DNA of 16,053 nucleotides, from NCBI GenBank assembly GCA_002482765.1, contig DLGP01000017.1:8622-24674 (forward strand). Reading direction: 5' to 3'. This document shows, in pieces, positions 6,356 to 14,742 of this stretch (the stretch's first letter is position 1; the number at the start of each line of letters is the position of its first letter). The position numbers and the translations under genes were made by a program. The notes under the pieces are model-generated. The model had not been told where the DNA came from. It was given only the letters and a program-made list of their open reading frames with translations, and searched no databases. The stretch is from Alphaproteobacteria bacterium UBA7691. GTDB lineage: Bacteria; Pseudomonadota; Alphaproteobacteria; Ferrovibrionales; Ferrovibrionaceae.

Positions 6356-7642
6356 ATGAAACGCATTAAAATCAACGGCGTGCAACGAGGAGATATTCTC
6401 CTAACGGCACGCCCCGGGAAGATCAGCAAGGCGATCCGCATCGCGACCAGCGGCATAGTATCTCATGCAATGATTTGCGTGCAGCACGGCTCCGTCATCG
6501 ACTCGACCTCGGATGGGGTGCAAGCACGCAATCTTCAGCGTGAATTCTTCAAAGATAACGAACAAGCACTTCACTTCCGCCTGAAGAATCCTCCCGACCG
6601 CCAGGTTCTGGAGAAAGTCATCGAGTATGCTCGAGCTGAAATCGGTGCACGCTATTCCATTGCCGAAGCAGTACGATCAGTCGTGGCGACGAGCAGGCCA
6701 GAATCCAGAAGGCAATTCTGTTCTCGCCTGATTGCACGCGCATATAAAAGGGCCGGCATAGAGCTTGTCATGGACACGGACTACTGCTCACCCGAAGATC
6801 TGCGCCAAAGCCAACTGCTGGAGGAATTACCAGTAGAGTTCGAAACGATTTCAATTGAAGAAGTCTCGCGGCTCTCCGATCATGCGAACCCGATTCAGGC
6901 TACGCATGATGCCCAAAACGCCGTACTAAACGCCGCGCGCTCTGTTGACCCAGGCGTGGAGAATTTTGATGACCTGTATAATTTCCTTGTAAATCACCCA
7001 GAAGCCGATCCGCTTATCGCAACTGTACTTAAGAGCAGCGGCTATCTCGACATCTGGAAGATCGAGGTCACGAAGCATCCATGGCGATATAGCCACGAAC
7101 TGATAGACAAATTTACCGCGCCACATGAACCTATACGCGACTATTGTATAGGTACGCTCAAAGAAGCCTACAGCGGTGGGATTCGCTTTGCGATCAATCT
7201 CGTACAACTTCAGGCGGCGCAACGGCAACATCCCCGCGATTCTTTTTGTCTTGAGATTACACTGTATGAAACGCTCATACGCTATGATCAGTGTCGTAGG
7301 GAAGTGGCCTATGAATGGCTCAAAAGACATTACCCAGACCAGCTTGAGGAGCACATGGAGGAGATCGAGCCACACACACCGTTCTGGTGGTATATAGTCG
7401 AACGCGTGGAACCGAATCTCGCTGCATTGTCCCGCCATGTTGTCACTTCAGAGGGTAAAGCCGATGTCTGCACATCATGCGGGGATCAGCCCGCTTCCCC
7501 ATATCGCCTGGTCAACGGCGCAGAGACCATGCCCGGAGTGCCTTCTTTACGCCTTTGCGGCGATTGCGTTGAGATTCGACTTGGCATGGGCAACACATTG
7601 ATGCCTTTTCTATCTAGACCTCCAGAAAGCAACGGAGAATAA
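6356..7642 (+). CDS. YiiX-like permuted papain-fold hydrolase with C-terminal zinc ribbon
   Basis: The first about 145 residues of this 428-residue protein resemble the YaeF/YiiX permuted NlpC/P60 family of cysteine amidases or peptidases. They contain RGDILLT (11-17), the catalytic His in SHAMI (H37), IGARY (96-100), and the catalytic Cys in FCSRLIARAYKRAGI (C122). His before Cys is the permuted order. A mainly helical region of about 200 residues follows. The end holds CTSC (C372, C375) and CGDC (C401, C404), a likely zinc ribbon. I start at ATG 6356, since GGAGG (6347-6351) sits just upstream; ATG 6323 lacks this. No signal peptide is seen, so it is probably cytoplasmic. It is 42 bp upstream of the STAND gene and presumably cotranscribed. 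The substrate is unknown and could be a protein or an acyl/peptide adduct. Confidence 0.75.
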   Translation: MKRIKINGVQRGDILLTARPGKISKAIRIATSGIVSHAMICVQHGSVIDSTSDGVQARNLQREFFKDNEQALHFRLKNPPDRQVLEKVIEYARAEIGARYSIAEAVRSVVATSRPESRRQFCSRLIARAYKRAGIELVMDTDYCSPEDLRQSQLLEELPVEFETISIEEVSRLSDHANPIQATHDAQNAVLNAARSVDPGVENFDDLYNFLVNHPEADPLIATVLKSSGYLDIWKIEVTKHPWRYSHELIDKFTAPHEPIRDYCIGTLKEAYSGGIRFAINLVQLQAAQRQHPRDSFCLEITLYETLIRYDQCRREVAYEWLKRHYPDQLEEHMEEIEPHTPFWWYIVERVEPNLAALSRHVVTSEGKADVCTSCGDQPASPYRLVNGAETMPGVPSLRLCGDCVEIRLGMGNTLMPFLSRPPESNGE

Positions 7643-7684
7643 CGTCAAAATGTTATGGGGTCCCGATAAACGGAGATCTTATTC

Positions 7685-10555
7685 GTGACCCAAGCGGCGC
7701 AGTGGGGAACCAATGTCTTGGATCCGACGCAACTTGTTCGGATCGAGGCCGTGCATCGCGGCTTTCTTTTCCAGCATCTTTACACGGTTCAGTGCCTGCT
7801 ATCGGCGGCAGCACTCTCAGCCCAGAGCATCAAAGTTGAAAGCGATGAAGATGTCGAGATGCTGTTCGAGGGGCGGCGTATCTACATCCAGGTAAAGCAT
7901 AGAAAGCAATCTCTCATCTGGAATGATATTGAAAGTGCTATAAATCGCTTTGATGAGCTGCGCGACGCCCACCATCGAGGTGAACGCGAGGGGAAGCCCG
8001 AATTCCTCATCGTCAGCAACGCAGTTCCGAATGATCCTTTGTACGCCAAACTGGTCGCAGTCGACTGGCCGATCGACGTGCGGATCGATTGGCCATCGGC
8101 CGACATCACCGCACGGATCTTGCCTGCTCCACAAAGTTCACTTATGGAAGCGGCTCAAGCGGCTAACAAAATGGCTGAAAGCCTACCGTTTGCCACGCTG
8201 TCACCAGAGACTCTTGTTTGGAAACTGGCCGGTCTCGTTTCTCTTGCGGCTACCGGAGATGATAAGGGCCTGAATCACACCTTCCAAGCTAGAGATCTTC
8301 CACGCCTTTTCGAGCAACTTGTGTTGCAGTTGCAGTATCTACCATTGCCACCGCCTCTCTATCGGGTCCAACAGCACGAACCGGATCTTTCGACAGGTGA
8401 AAGGGTCAGGCTGATTGTTGGTTATTCGGGAGCCGGGAAGACGTCATGGCTGGCGCAATCTGCGCAACATGCGCCAGGTGCCATACTTTATCTCGACGTC
8501 GCCGATATACCTGGTCCTGCGCTCGCAAATGCTGTAGCTCGGGAAACCGCTAGCCGCCTCCTTAGGACCGGTCACCGCCTTGGAGAGGTATTTCTGCCTG
8601 GTGCCTCAGGGCGAGAAATCCTTCAGTTACTTTCTCGCCGGCTAGCTGAGCAGGGCGAGATAGTCACCGTCGCTTTGGACAATATTCACCAGCTTCCAGC
8701 AGATGACATAATAGGGGTGATTCAATCAGCGAGAGACATACGTTTTGTATTGCTAGGACGTCCTGAAGGTGAAGTTTCCTCCTTAGAAGCTGTTCTAGGC
8801 GTCACTCGCGAAGCTCTCCAGGGATGGTCAGCTGACACAGTGGCGGCAGCTGCACATATTGAGGATTGCCAAGGTGATGTTAGCGATTGCCAGCGCTTGA
8901 TAGACCTCACCGGCGGCCTCCCACTCTTCGTTTTGAACGCGATTTCGATTGCAAAATCTGACTACGATGGTTCGTTAAAACGGCTAGGCATCGACCTTGC
9001 ACGGTCAGCACATACCAAAGAGATGGCTCAAGATCTCATTTTGGGCCGAGTCTTCGAACGGTTGCCCAAAATCGTAGGAGAGGTTGCCGAATTGCTTAGC
9101 CTTTGCGACGCACCGTTGAAGCGCGAGGAAGCTCAGTCGTATGTTGCAGCTGCGGAGGGCCCCGATCAGACAGTCTTCGCTCGTACTCTTCGCCATCTGG
9201 TGAGTCAGGGTCTGCTCCAGACATTTGCTGATGATAGGATCAAGCTTCACGACGCGGCGCGCGCCGTAGGTAAAGGACGACTACTTCTCCACGGCGCCGA
9301 GAGTGTAAAGGCGCAACAAGAAGCATTGAGAGCCGTTGTCCAGAAGAGCCTCTTAGAAAACTGGCATCCGGCGAAGCTTTCGCTCTTCCTCCGACTTAGC
9401 GGACAAGTTGGCCGTCTTGATATACTGGTCGAGATGGCGACAGAAGAGCTTTTCCACGAAATGGGGGTATGGCCTGAGGTTGAAGCTTACCTCGAACGCG
9501 GCGCGCAGGATGCAAAAGTTCCCGCCATGCAGCGACTTAAGGCATTGGATGGACTGGCTTTCGCCGCCATGAAGGTCAATTCTGATCGCGCTGTATTGTG
9601 GCTCGATCAAATGGACGCCCTAATCACGGCTCACGATCTTGGGGCCGAAGAACGACTCCGCGCAGGCATGAAGCGAATGAACCTATTAGCCGATATAGGT
9701 GATCGGCAGGGCGCCATGCGTCTAGTGGATACTCTCAGACCCATCATAAGAGACCTCCCTTTAGGTCATCAACGTGTATTCAGATACAATGTCGCTTGTG
9801 CAGAGCTCGCGTTGGGCGACGCGGATGCAGCAACCAGACTAATCCAACCTCTGATCAGTGAATATTATGAACTGATTGGCCTCACACCTGCGATGGTGAT
9901 GGGAAGAAATGCGCCAGACCTGTTCCCAATGTTGAGAAAAGGTGTAGATGCAGACGACATCAAGCACCTTGCAGACTCTCTAGATGTGCTTGCAAAAGCA
10001 CTTGACGCTTTGGGCCAACCTTCGCCATTTTCTCGCATCCATGCCTTGAAGTTTTATGATCTGGCGCGCGCTCCAGAGTCTCTGTTCCGAGTGGGACAAG
10101 ATCTCGTTGATCAGTTCGTACGTCGACATGACTTTGATGGCGCCCTCAATATGATGGAGACCATTGTCTTACCCCAACTGCGGCAATGGAAATTGGCCGA
10201 TTATCTGGTTCCAGTCCGCTCCCAGTATGCGGTTGTTCTTGCCTACTGTGAACGATACTCCGAGGCCGAAGCTGAGATGGAACGGCTTGAGCCCTACAAG
10301 ACCAGTCTTCCACCTGCGAGACAGAGCGAATTTGAGAGCCAGCGAAATCTGATAGAAGAACTTCGGACGTGGGGACCGCCACCCAAATGGGTGCCTCCTC
10401 CCGGCCTGCTCGAAAGGGCTGCGAGACTTATTGGAAGAGCAGTGTCGGCTCCAGATGCACCAGGGCGCTCAGGCAAGCGCAAGCCTCGACGGAATGAACG
10501 CTGCCTTTGTGGATCAGGCAAGAAATTCAAAAATTGCCATGGTCGTCAGAACTGA
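7685..10555 (+). CDS. Nuclease-STAND NTPase-TPR-like-SEC-C protein, Avs-like defence candidate
   Basis: This 956-residue protein starts at GTG 7685 with GGAG 9 bp upstream. Residues about 25-150 look like a Cap4/PD-(D/E)XK dsDNA nuclease: GFLFQHLYTVQCLL, ESDEDVEM (52-59) and IYIQVKHR (67-73) supply acidic residues and QxK. A STAND-type NTPase follows: Walker A GYSGAGKTS (246-254), Walker B VTVALDNIH (327-335), FVLLGRP (354-360) and TGGLPLFVL (409-417). A helical region, about 470-900, resembles TPR/HEAT solenoids and would be the sensor. The tail RNERCLCGSGKKFKNCHG (C940, C942, C951, H952) is a SEC-C zinc motif. Known STAND defence proteins sense a phage component, oligomerise and activate the N-terminal effector. 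That role here is inferred from architecture and island context. Confidence 0.8.
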   Translation: MTQAAQWGTNVLDPTQLVRIEAVHRGFLFQHLYTVQCLLSAAALSAQSIKVESDEDVEMLFEGRRIYIQVKHRKQSLIWNDIESAINRFDELRDAHHRGEREGKPEFLIVSNAVPNDPLYAKLVAVDWPIDVRIDWPSADITARILPAPQSSLMEAAQAANKMAESLPFATLSPETLVWKLAGLVSLAATGDDKGLNHTFQARDLPRLFEQLVLQLQYLPLPPPLYRVQQHEPDLSTGERVRLIVGYSGAGKTSWLAQSAQHAPGAILYLDVADIPGPALANAVARETASRLLRTGHRLGEVFLPGASGREILQLLSRRLAEQGEIVTVALDNIHQLPADDIIGVIQSARDIRFVLLGRPEGEVSSLEAVLGVTREALQGWSADTVAAAAHIEDCQGDVSDCQRLIDLTGGLPLFVLNAISIAKSDYDGSLKRLGIDLARSAHTKEMAQDLILGRVFERLPKIVGEVAELLSLCDAPLKREEAQSYVAAAEGPDQTVFARTLRHLVSQGLLQTFADDRIKLHDAARAVGKGRLLLHGAESVKAQQEALRAVVQKSLLENWHPAKLSLFLRLSGQVGRLDILVEMATEELFHEMGVWPEVEAYLERGAQDAKVPAMQRLKALDGLAFAAMKVNSDRAVLWLDQMDALITAHDLGAEERLRAGMKRMNLLADIGDRQGAMRLVDTLRPIIRDLPLGHQRVFRYNVACAELALGDADAATRLIQPLISEYYELIGLTPAMVMGRNAPDLFPMLRKGVDADDIKHLADSLDVLAKALDALGQPSPFSRIHALKFYDLARAPESLFRVGQDLVDQFVRRHDFDGALNMMETIVLPQLRQWKLADYLVPVRSQYAVVLAYCERYSEAEAEMERLEPYKTSLPPARQSEFESQRNLIEELRTWGPPPKWVPPPGLLERAARLIGRAVSAPDAPGRSGKRKPRRNERCLCGSGKKFKNCHGRQN

Positions 10556-10556
10556 C

Positions 10557-10704
10557 ATGGCTGCACGGCCATACGCATTTTATTTCTAAATATCCAGTCG
10601 GCCGAACGATTGCCGCCTAAAATCCCTCAGACCATCCAGTCGGCGGTACAATGTCGAAGCGCGATAATTCGAATTTCTCAACGGCACTATATTCGATATA
10701 TCGC
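10557..10704 (+). pseudogene. Decayed 3' fragment of a metallophosphoesterase gene
   Basis: Translation in the frame starting with TGG 10558 gives WLHGHTHFISKYPVGRTIAA, then a stop at 10618-10620, then NPSDHP and, after a gap, KRDNSNFSTALYSI. The intact gene at 5304-6161 has WLHGHTHFSFNYKIGRTIVACNPHGYP and, near its end, GRDQENGSFSSDFTIDI. The GHTH metal site is kept while the rest of the gene, over 200 codons, is absent. The fragment begins within 2 bp of the stop codon of the STAND gene and ends near the stop of the convergent endonuclease gene. The end coordinate is approximate. It differs from the intact copy at many positions, so it comes from a separate gene and is not a recent duplication. 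Confidence 0.7.
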
Positions 10705-10722
10705 ACAGGATTTGAGGAAATT

Positions 10723-11499
10723 TTAGCGCCCCGGCGGATCGCTATCAAACTCCAAGACCAAATGGAAGACAATGGTCTCTTTTCTTCCCTGCTTATTGCT
10801 GCAGTTATAAGGAACTCGAGAAAAAAGCGTTTCCTGTGCCGTAAAATCAAGCTGATGCTTAAAACTCTCTACAGGGGGCACACTCGCCGCCATCGCAGCA
10901 CCGATCTTATCGGCCCATGCAGAACGACTTTCCGTCACAGTATATGCTAACATCCCTCCGATTTCATGAATGGTATATGGCTCTGTGGGATCCGAGAATC
11001 TTTTTATCCCCCGATCGGATAGATACGCATTCGTAATTTCAGCATCCTTTACCAGCACTTTGGCTTCAATACGGAGATCAATACTTTCAGAGCCAACTCT
11101 ATAAATTCGAATATCTGTAGGTTTCGCGAACTTACCGATGCCCTTTTTCTTCTTTCGCGGCTGCTCCACCGCAAACTGCAGGTCCGCAATGTACGAGAGG
11201 CCACTTAGCTGAGGGTGTTCGCCCAGGATGATCTCTTGACGGAGAGATTCAATTTCATCAATCAGAGCTTCTGAAATTGCTTCTTCACTTGGCACACGAA
11301 TTTTGAGGCCTTTTTTTATCGATACATTCTTGCTTCGCCACCATCCATCGAGGTCTGCGTACCGATCATGTGATGCCAATCTAACGCGCTTCTCTGCTTC
11401 ATGAATTAGGCAAGCGACCGCCTGGACTATGGATTCCCATAGAAGTTCTCGCGCTACATTTGGCACTGGATTCAAGGATGAAAGTGCTGCCTGCAGCAT
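10723..11499 (-). CDS. Putative restriction endonuclease, PD-(D/E)XK-like
   Basis: This 258-residue protein is not one I recognise by family name. It contains a plausible PD-(D/E)XK core: PTDIRIY (D129), then a strand ending in LRIEAKVL (E145, K147). An acidic pair, E72-E73, in a helix-rich N-terminus could complete the site. GGMLAYTV near 181-188 would be the helix following the core. A lysine run (KKKK, 116-119) lies before the core. It starts 8 bp after the stop of the methyltransferase gene on the same strand, so the two are almost certainly cotranscribed. By context it is the endonuclease subunit of this restriction-modification pair. I see no strong ribosome binding site, so translational coupling is likely. 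Confidence 0.7.
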   Translation of the reverse strand: MLQAALSSLNPVPNVARELLWESIVQAVACLIHEAEKRVRLASHDRYADLDGWWRSKNVSIKKGLKIRVPSEEAISEALIDEIESLRQEIILGEHPQLSGLSYIADLQFAVEQPRKKKKGIGKFAKPTDIRIYRVGSESIDLRIEAKVLVKDAEITNAYLSDRGIKRFSDPTEPYTIHEIGGMLAYTVTESRSAWADKIGAAMAASVPPVESFKHQLDFTAQETLFSRVPYNCSNKQGRKETIVFHLVLEFDSDPPGR

Positions 11500-11507
11500 G
11501 ATGATAA

Positions 11508-14500
11508 TTATGCCCCCGCGCGAAAAATTTCTTCGGAAATGGCTCTAGCGTCTGAGAACGCTTGCTCAATAGTCCATGCGACGCGCGTCCAAGGCTTTGA
11601 GATACTCACCTGAGACCGCACCAAATCAAATGAGATATCTGCCAGGGGACTGAAACGTGACGGCAATTCGACAGGAATATCAACATTCATTCCTTCGGGC
11701 CGCTCCGTTTGATCTACCTTCCTTCCAATATGGATGCTGATCTGCGCAAGGAACTTTTCGTCGGATGGAGCACGGAACTCCTGTTGTAGGGACGCCTTCT
11801 GGCCAAAATGGATGGACAGCTGCTCGTCAAGCATCAACTTATAGTGCGCTACCGAAGCAGCGCTTGGCGCACCCAGACCCGCCTCAGGTATCTGGGCATC
11901 CTCATAACCATTCCTGAAGGAAGAATATTCCTCAACACAATCCACGAACGTCTTCTCGAGGCCAATTTTGGCCGCAAAAAGCTTCGTCAGATGATCATCG
12001 CCCATATTCACAATGTCATTGGCGCTATCAGCAAATGGGAAAGGAATGTCACATAGATCGTTCTTCTCCAGCCGGGTACGGTCGAGAATCCACGTCTTCC
12101 CATACAAAGCATACATATAGCGCGCCACTTTGGAATTCAGGAATCGAGCGATAGCAGCCATGGCCGCCGTCGCTTTTCTCCCATCAACGGCCTTCGAATA
12201 TATCGCGTTAAAGCTCGACCCAAAGGCAATCGGTTTCTCGACGACAAAGATTTCATTCATATGCCGCGGAATCAGAACAATATTTCCGGCGAACATTCTC
12301 TCAAATGATGGCGACGGAGAATATGTCTGGAGCTTTTCGTGGTCATAATTTGCAAACCCCAGGCCGCCAATGCCCAGTTTCTGCATATAATCCGTGGCTC
12401 CAAGTAAAAGCCCCTTCGGGATACCCGTTTGAGATGGACTCCCCCCCCGACCAATCGCAAATCCAGATTCGCGGATGAAGTGAGATAGGCTGCTCTGTCG
12501 GCGCTCCGCCCATAGTTTAAGATGGCCATAGAACCGTCGATCAATTGGGCGCAGCATCAATGCCTCAAACCAAGCATCCTCTCGTCGCGCAAAGTCGCGC
12601 ACGCGGTAATGCTCGATATCCAGTGCAGAAACGACGATTGACCAAAGATGCCCACGCTGACCTATGGGCTGCGACGAAAGGAGAGGAGAGTACACCCATG
12701 TCGTGTCTATGGGATCTGGCCGCTTCGCCTCTGCAAACACAGCCAGCGCCGGGCTTCTTGCACCGGAAAACAATCGGTATCTAAAGTGGGATAGGTTGGC
12801 CACACCTACCAACTTCATTTGTTTTGCCAGAGCAGAAGGGAAACTCGCTGCAGTTCTGGCAACAAAACTACGGGTCGATATTAGCACCCCCATAACGCCA
12901 TTGGCTTTGAGCAAATCGCACTTAATCTTCCAGATGAAGAGCTCGGAAAGGCGCTTGTTGGCAACTGGATGGTCAGAGCCATCAAGCGCCTCATAGAAAG
13001 CAAGAGCTGGACCGAAATTCGAGGTACGTTGTTCGTCCGCATCTGCAGTGCGCTTGATGTTAGTTCTACCCGAATGCGCGCCGAATGTACCCCAAGGAGG
13101 ATTACCGACTACATGAGAGTACCGATAAGCGTTAGGCGCACTTTCAATAGTAAAAACATCTTGATCCAAGACATTTTTGTCTAATGGAGGGAACACTTTT
13201 TTTCGGCCAGCCAACTTGCGCAATTCAACAATTGAAGCGCTCTGAACGTAGTCAAGCAAGGTAAGATACAAGCTGAAACGCGCAACATTTGCCGCTTGTG
13301 GATTTCGTTCGATTCCAAAGATACAAGATTCCAGAAGAGCTCTTGCCTTCTGAAAGTGCGCGGCTTTCCATCGATTTTGGCGCAGCGATCTTTCAATCAC
13401 CCGCCGGTAGGCACCTACTAAGAAAATCCCTGATCCAGCAGCTGGATCCAGAATGCGGCTTGAAGCCCCAAAAGGACGAATCCGGTCAACCTCATCCAGT
13501 ACATAGTCAACCAGATAGGGTGGTGTATAAAATGCACCATCCTCATCCTTTGCATCCGGAGACTCTATGAGCAGGAAAAGCTCATATATTGCGGATATGG
13601 TTTCCGTCCTAAGAGTCGCAAAAGATACGTTCAGAAAACCCAGCTGTCTCCCACCCTCCAGCTGATCGCCATGCCTTATGACGCGTCGGACGAGATGAAG
13701 CAGTTTAGACGGCACAATGCGACGCTCAGTCGCTTTTATCGGAAAAATGGTACCGTTCAATACACCGTCAATACAGTCAAATAGCTCCCATACCTCTCGA
13801 GCAGGCCAAGCGCTATCATCCGCACCATTTTCGTCGACTAGGGATTTCGCAATGGTTGGACAGAGTGGCTGACCCAACTCATTTCTCAGACTGTTCATCC
13901 AGCCAGGCGTAACAACACCACGATCAATCAGAATGAAGAGATAGATAAATCTTCCAATGACCGAATTCACTAGAACCGGACGATCATCAAGTTCGGGGAA
14001 TTGATCGCAGACGGTCTTGTTTAGCGCTTTAATTGCCGTCAATAGCGCATTGTCTACGCGCGCGCTTCTATCAATCATGAAATCGCCCCACACTACTGAA
14101 CTCGCCAACGCAGTAGAGGTGAGGGAAGTAAGCTCTACAGGGATTGCTGAGCCATCCAGCTTGTCCCAACTGATAGAAACAGGCTTGGCCGTTGGGGGCC
14201 CCAAGCTTTTTCGAATCTGCAAACCACCTGGAGTGGCTATCAAGAGAAGTGGAACGACCCCCTGGCTCCAAACCAGTCGATGAATTCTATCGGCATCTTT
14301 GTCATCGAAGGCGATTGCAAAATAAAGAATCGGAGAATAGGCAACTGGAGAAGATGTGCGGCTCTTTGCAAACCCGAAAACCGCGTGAACACCGATTGTT
14401 TCAAATGCCTGACGAACAATATGCCTGCTCGAGGAAAAACCATAATCGGCCCACTTCCGAATCAGTCCCTCTCCACCCATCTGGAGCCGTGCAATCGCCC

Positions 14501-14549
14501 GCTCCATGAGTTGCGCCACTATTAGCTTCGAGTCTGTCGATCCAGGCAT
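11508..14549 (-). CDS. N6-adenine DNA methyltransferase with specificity domain, Eco57I-like
   Basis: The roughly 1013-residue product should methylate adenine in DNA using S-adenosylmethionine and protect host DNA. Numbering from the TTG at 14576, it has motif X GAFYTPPYLVDYVLDEV (347-363), motif I LDPAAGSGIFL (376-386), GIERNP (421-426) and the catalytic NPPW (492-495). The N-terminal ~320 residues may be a nuclease-like or adaptor domain. The C-terminal region (SGFAIGRGGSPSQTGI, LIPRHMNEIFVVEKP, WILDRTRLEKNDLCDIPFPF) resembles type I/IIG target-recognition domains. I prefer ATG 14549 (MPGSTDSKLIV); TTG 14576 would add nine residues and neither has a good ribosome binding site. A run of eight G on the coding strand lies at 12441-12448. 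The gene is lower in GC than the flanks, suggesting transfer. Confidence 0.85.
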   Translation of the reverse strand: MPGSTDSKLIVAQLMERAIARLQMGGEGLIRKWADYGFSSSRHIVRQAFETIGVHAVFGFAKSRTSSPVAYSPILYFAIAFDDKDADRIHRLVWSQGVVPLLLIATPGGLQIRKSLGPPTAKPVSISWDKLDGSAIPVELTSLTSTALASSVVWGDFMIDRSARVDNALLTAIKALNKTVCDQFPELDDRPVLVNSVIGRFIYLFILIDRGVVTPGWMNSLRNELGQPLCPTIAKSLVDENGADDSAWPAREVWELFDCIDGVLNGTIFPIKATERRIVPSKLLHLVRRVIRHGDQLEGGRQLGFLNVSFATLRTETISAIYELFLLIESPDAKDEDGAFYTPPYLVDYVLDEVDRIRPFGASSRILDPAAGSGIFLVGAYRRVIERSLRQNRWKAAHFQKARALLESCIFGIERNPQAANVARFSLYLTLLDYVQSASIVELRKLAGRKKVFPPLDKNVLDQDVFTIESAPNAYRYSHVVGNPPWGTFGAHSGRTNIKRTADADEQRTSNFGPALAFYEALDGSDHPVANKRLSELFIWKIKCDLLKANGVMGVLISTRSFVARTAASFPSALAKQMKLVGVANLSHFRYRLFSGARSPALAVFAEAKRPDPIDTTWVYSPLLSSQPIGQRGHLWSIVVSALDIEHYRVRDFARREDAWFEALMLRPIDRRFYGHLKLWAERRQSSLSHFIRESGFAIGRGGSPSQTGIPKGLLLGATDYMQKLGIGGLGFANYDHEKLQTYSPSPSFERMFAGNIVLIPRHMNEIFVVEKPIAFGSSFNAIYSKAVDGRKATAAMAAIARFLNSKVARYMYALYGKTWILDRTRLEKNDLCDIPFPFADSANDIVNMGDDHLTKLFAAKIGLEKTFVDCVEEYSSFRNGYEDAQIPEAGLGAPSAASVAHYKLMLDEQLSIHFGQKASLQQEFRAPSDEKFLAQISIHIGRKVDQTERPEGMNVDIPVELPSRFSPLADISFDLVRSQVSISKPWTRVAWTIEQAFSDARAISEEIFRAGA
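12441..12448 (-). repeat. G8 tract inside the methyltransferase gene
   Basis: Eight cytosines in a row on the plus strand are eight guanines in the coding strand, within codons about 709-712 for the segment IGRGGSPS, between the catalytic part and the specificity region. As given the gene is in frame. Such tracts can slip during replication and switch methyltransferases in phase-variable systems. Confidence 0.8.
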
Positions 14550-14576
14550 GGGCGAACAAGAACATTCTAAAAACAA

Positions 14577-14742
14577 TTCCTATTGATTCTCACTCGGAAG
14601 GCAATATAAGTCATTATAATTATTGATTGAATCGAAAGATTGTAAATTGTTCAGGTTGTTCAGGGGGTTAGCCTGCTTTTCTCAATAAGTCACCAAAGGG
14701 TTTGCCCCCTCGGTGAACACAAAAAGGCATCGAATCGGATGG
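14577..14742. other. AT-rich intergenic boundary between island and right flank
   Basis: No gene is visible in this 166-bp gap. It is AT-rich next to the methyltransferase (14600-14650) and turns GC-richer near the right flank. It must contain the promoter of the restriction-modification operon and the end of the metal-efflux operon. I found no copy of the repeat seen at 4227 and 6138, no inverted match to it, and no clear terminator hairpin. Confidence 0.5.
14613..14618 (-). promoter_or_regulatory. Possible -10 box for the restriction-modification operon
   Basis: On the minus strand TATAAT occurs in an AT-rich stretch, 37 bp before TTG 14576 and 64 bp before ATG 14549. A TTTACA lies upstream but 22 bp away, too far for an ideal -35, so the assignment is weak. 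Confidence 0.3.

Noticed and set aside
6154..6369. A small open frame across the second repeat and the operon leader
   Set aside because: It covers repeat sequence, has no ribosome binding site and no recognisable protein features.
10651..10950. A 99-codon plus-strand open frame
   Set aside because: Its first part is the metallophosphoesterase relic and the rest is antisense to the endonuclease-like gene.
11311..11317. A7 run in the endonuclease-like gene as a programmed frameshift site
   Set aside because: The frame reads through normally as IKKGLK and no downstream overlapping frame or stimulatory hairpin is apparent.
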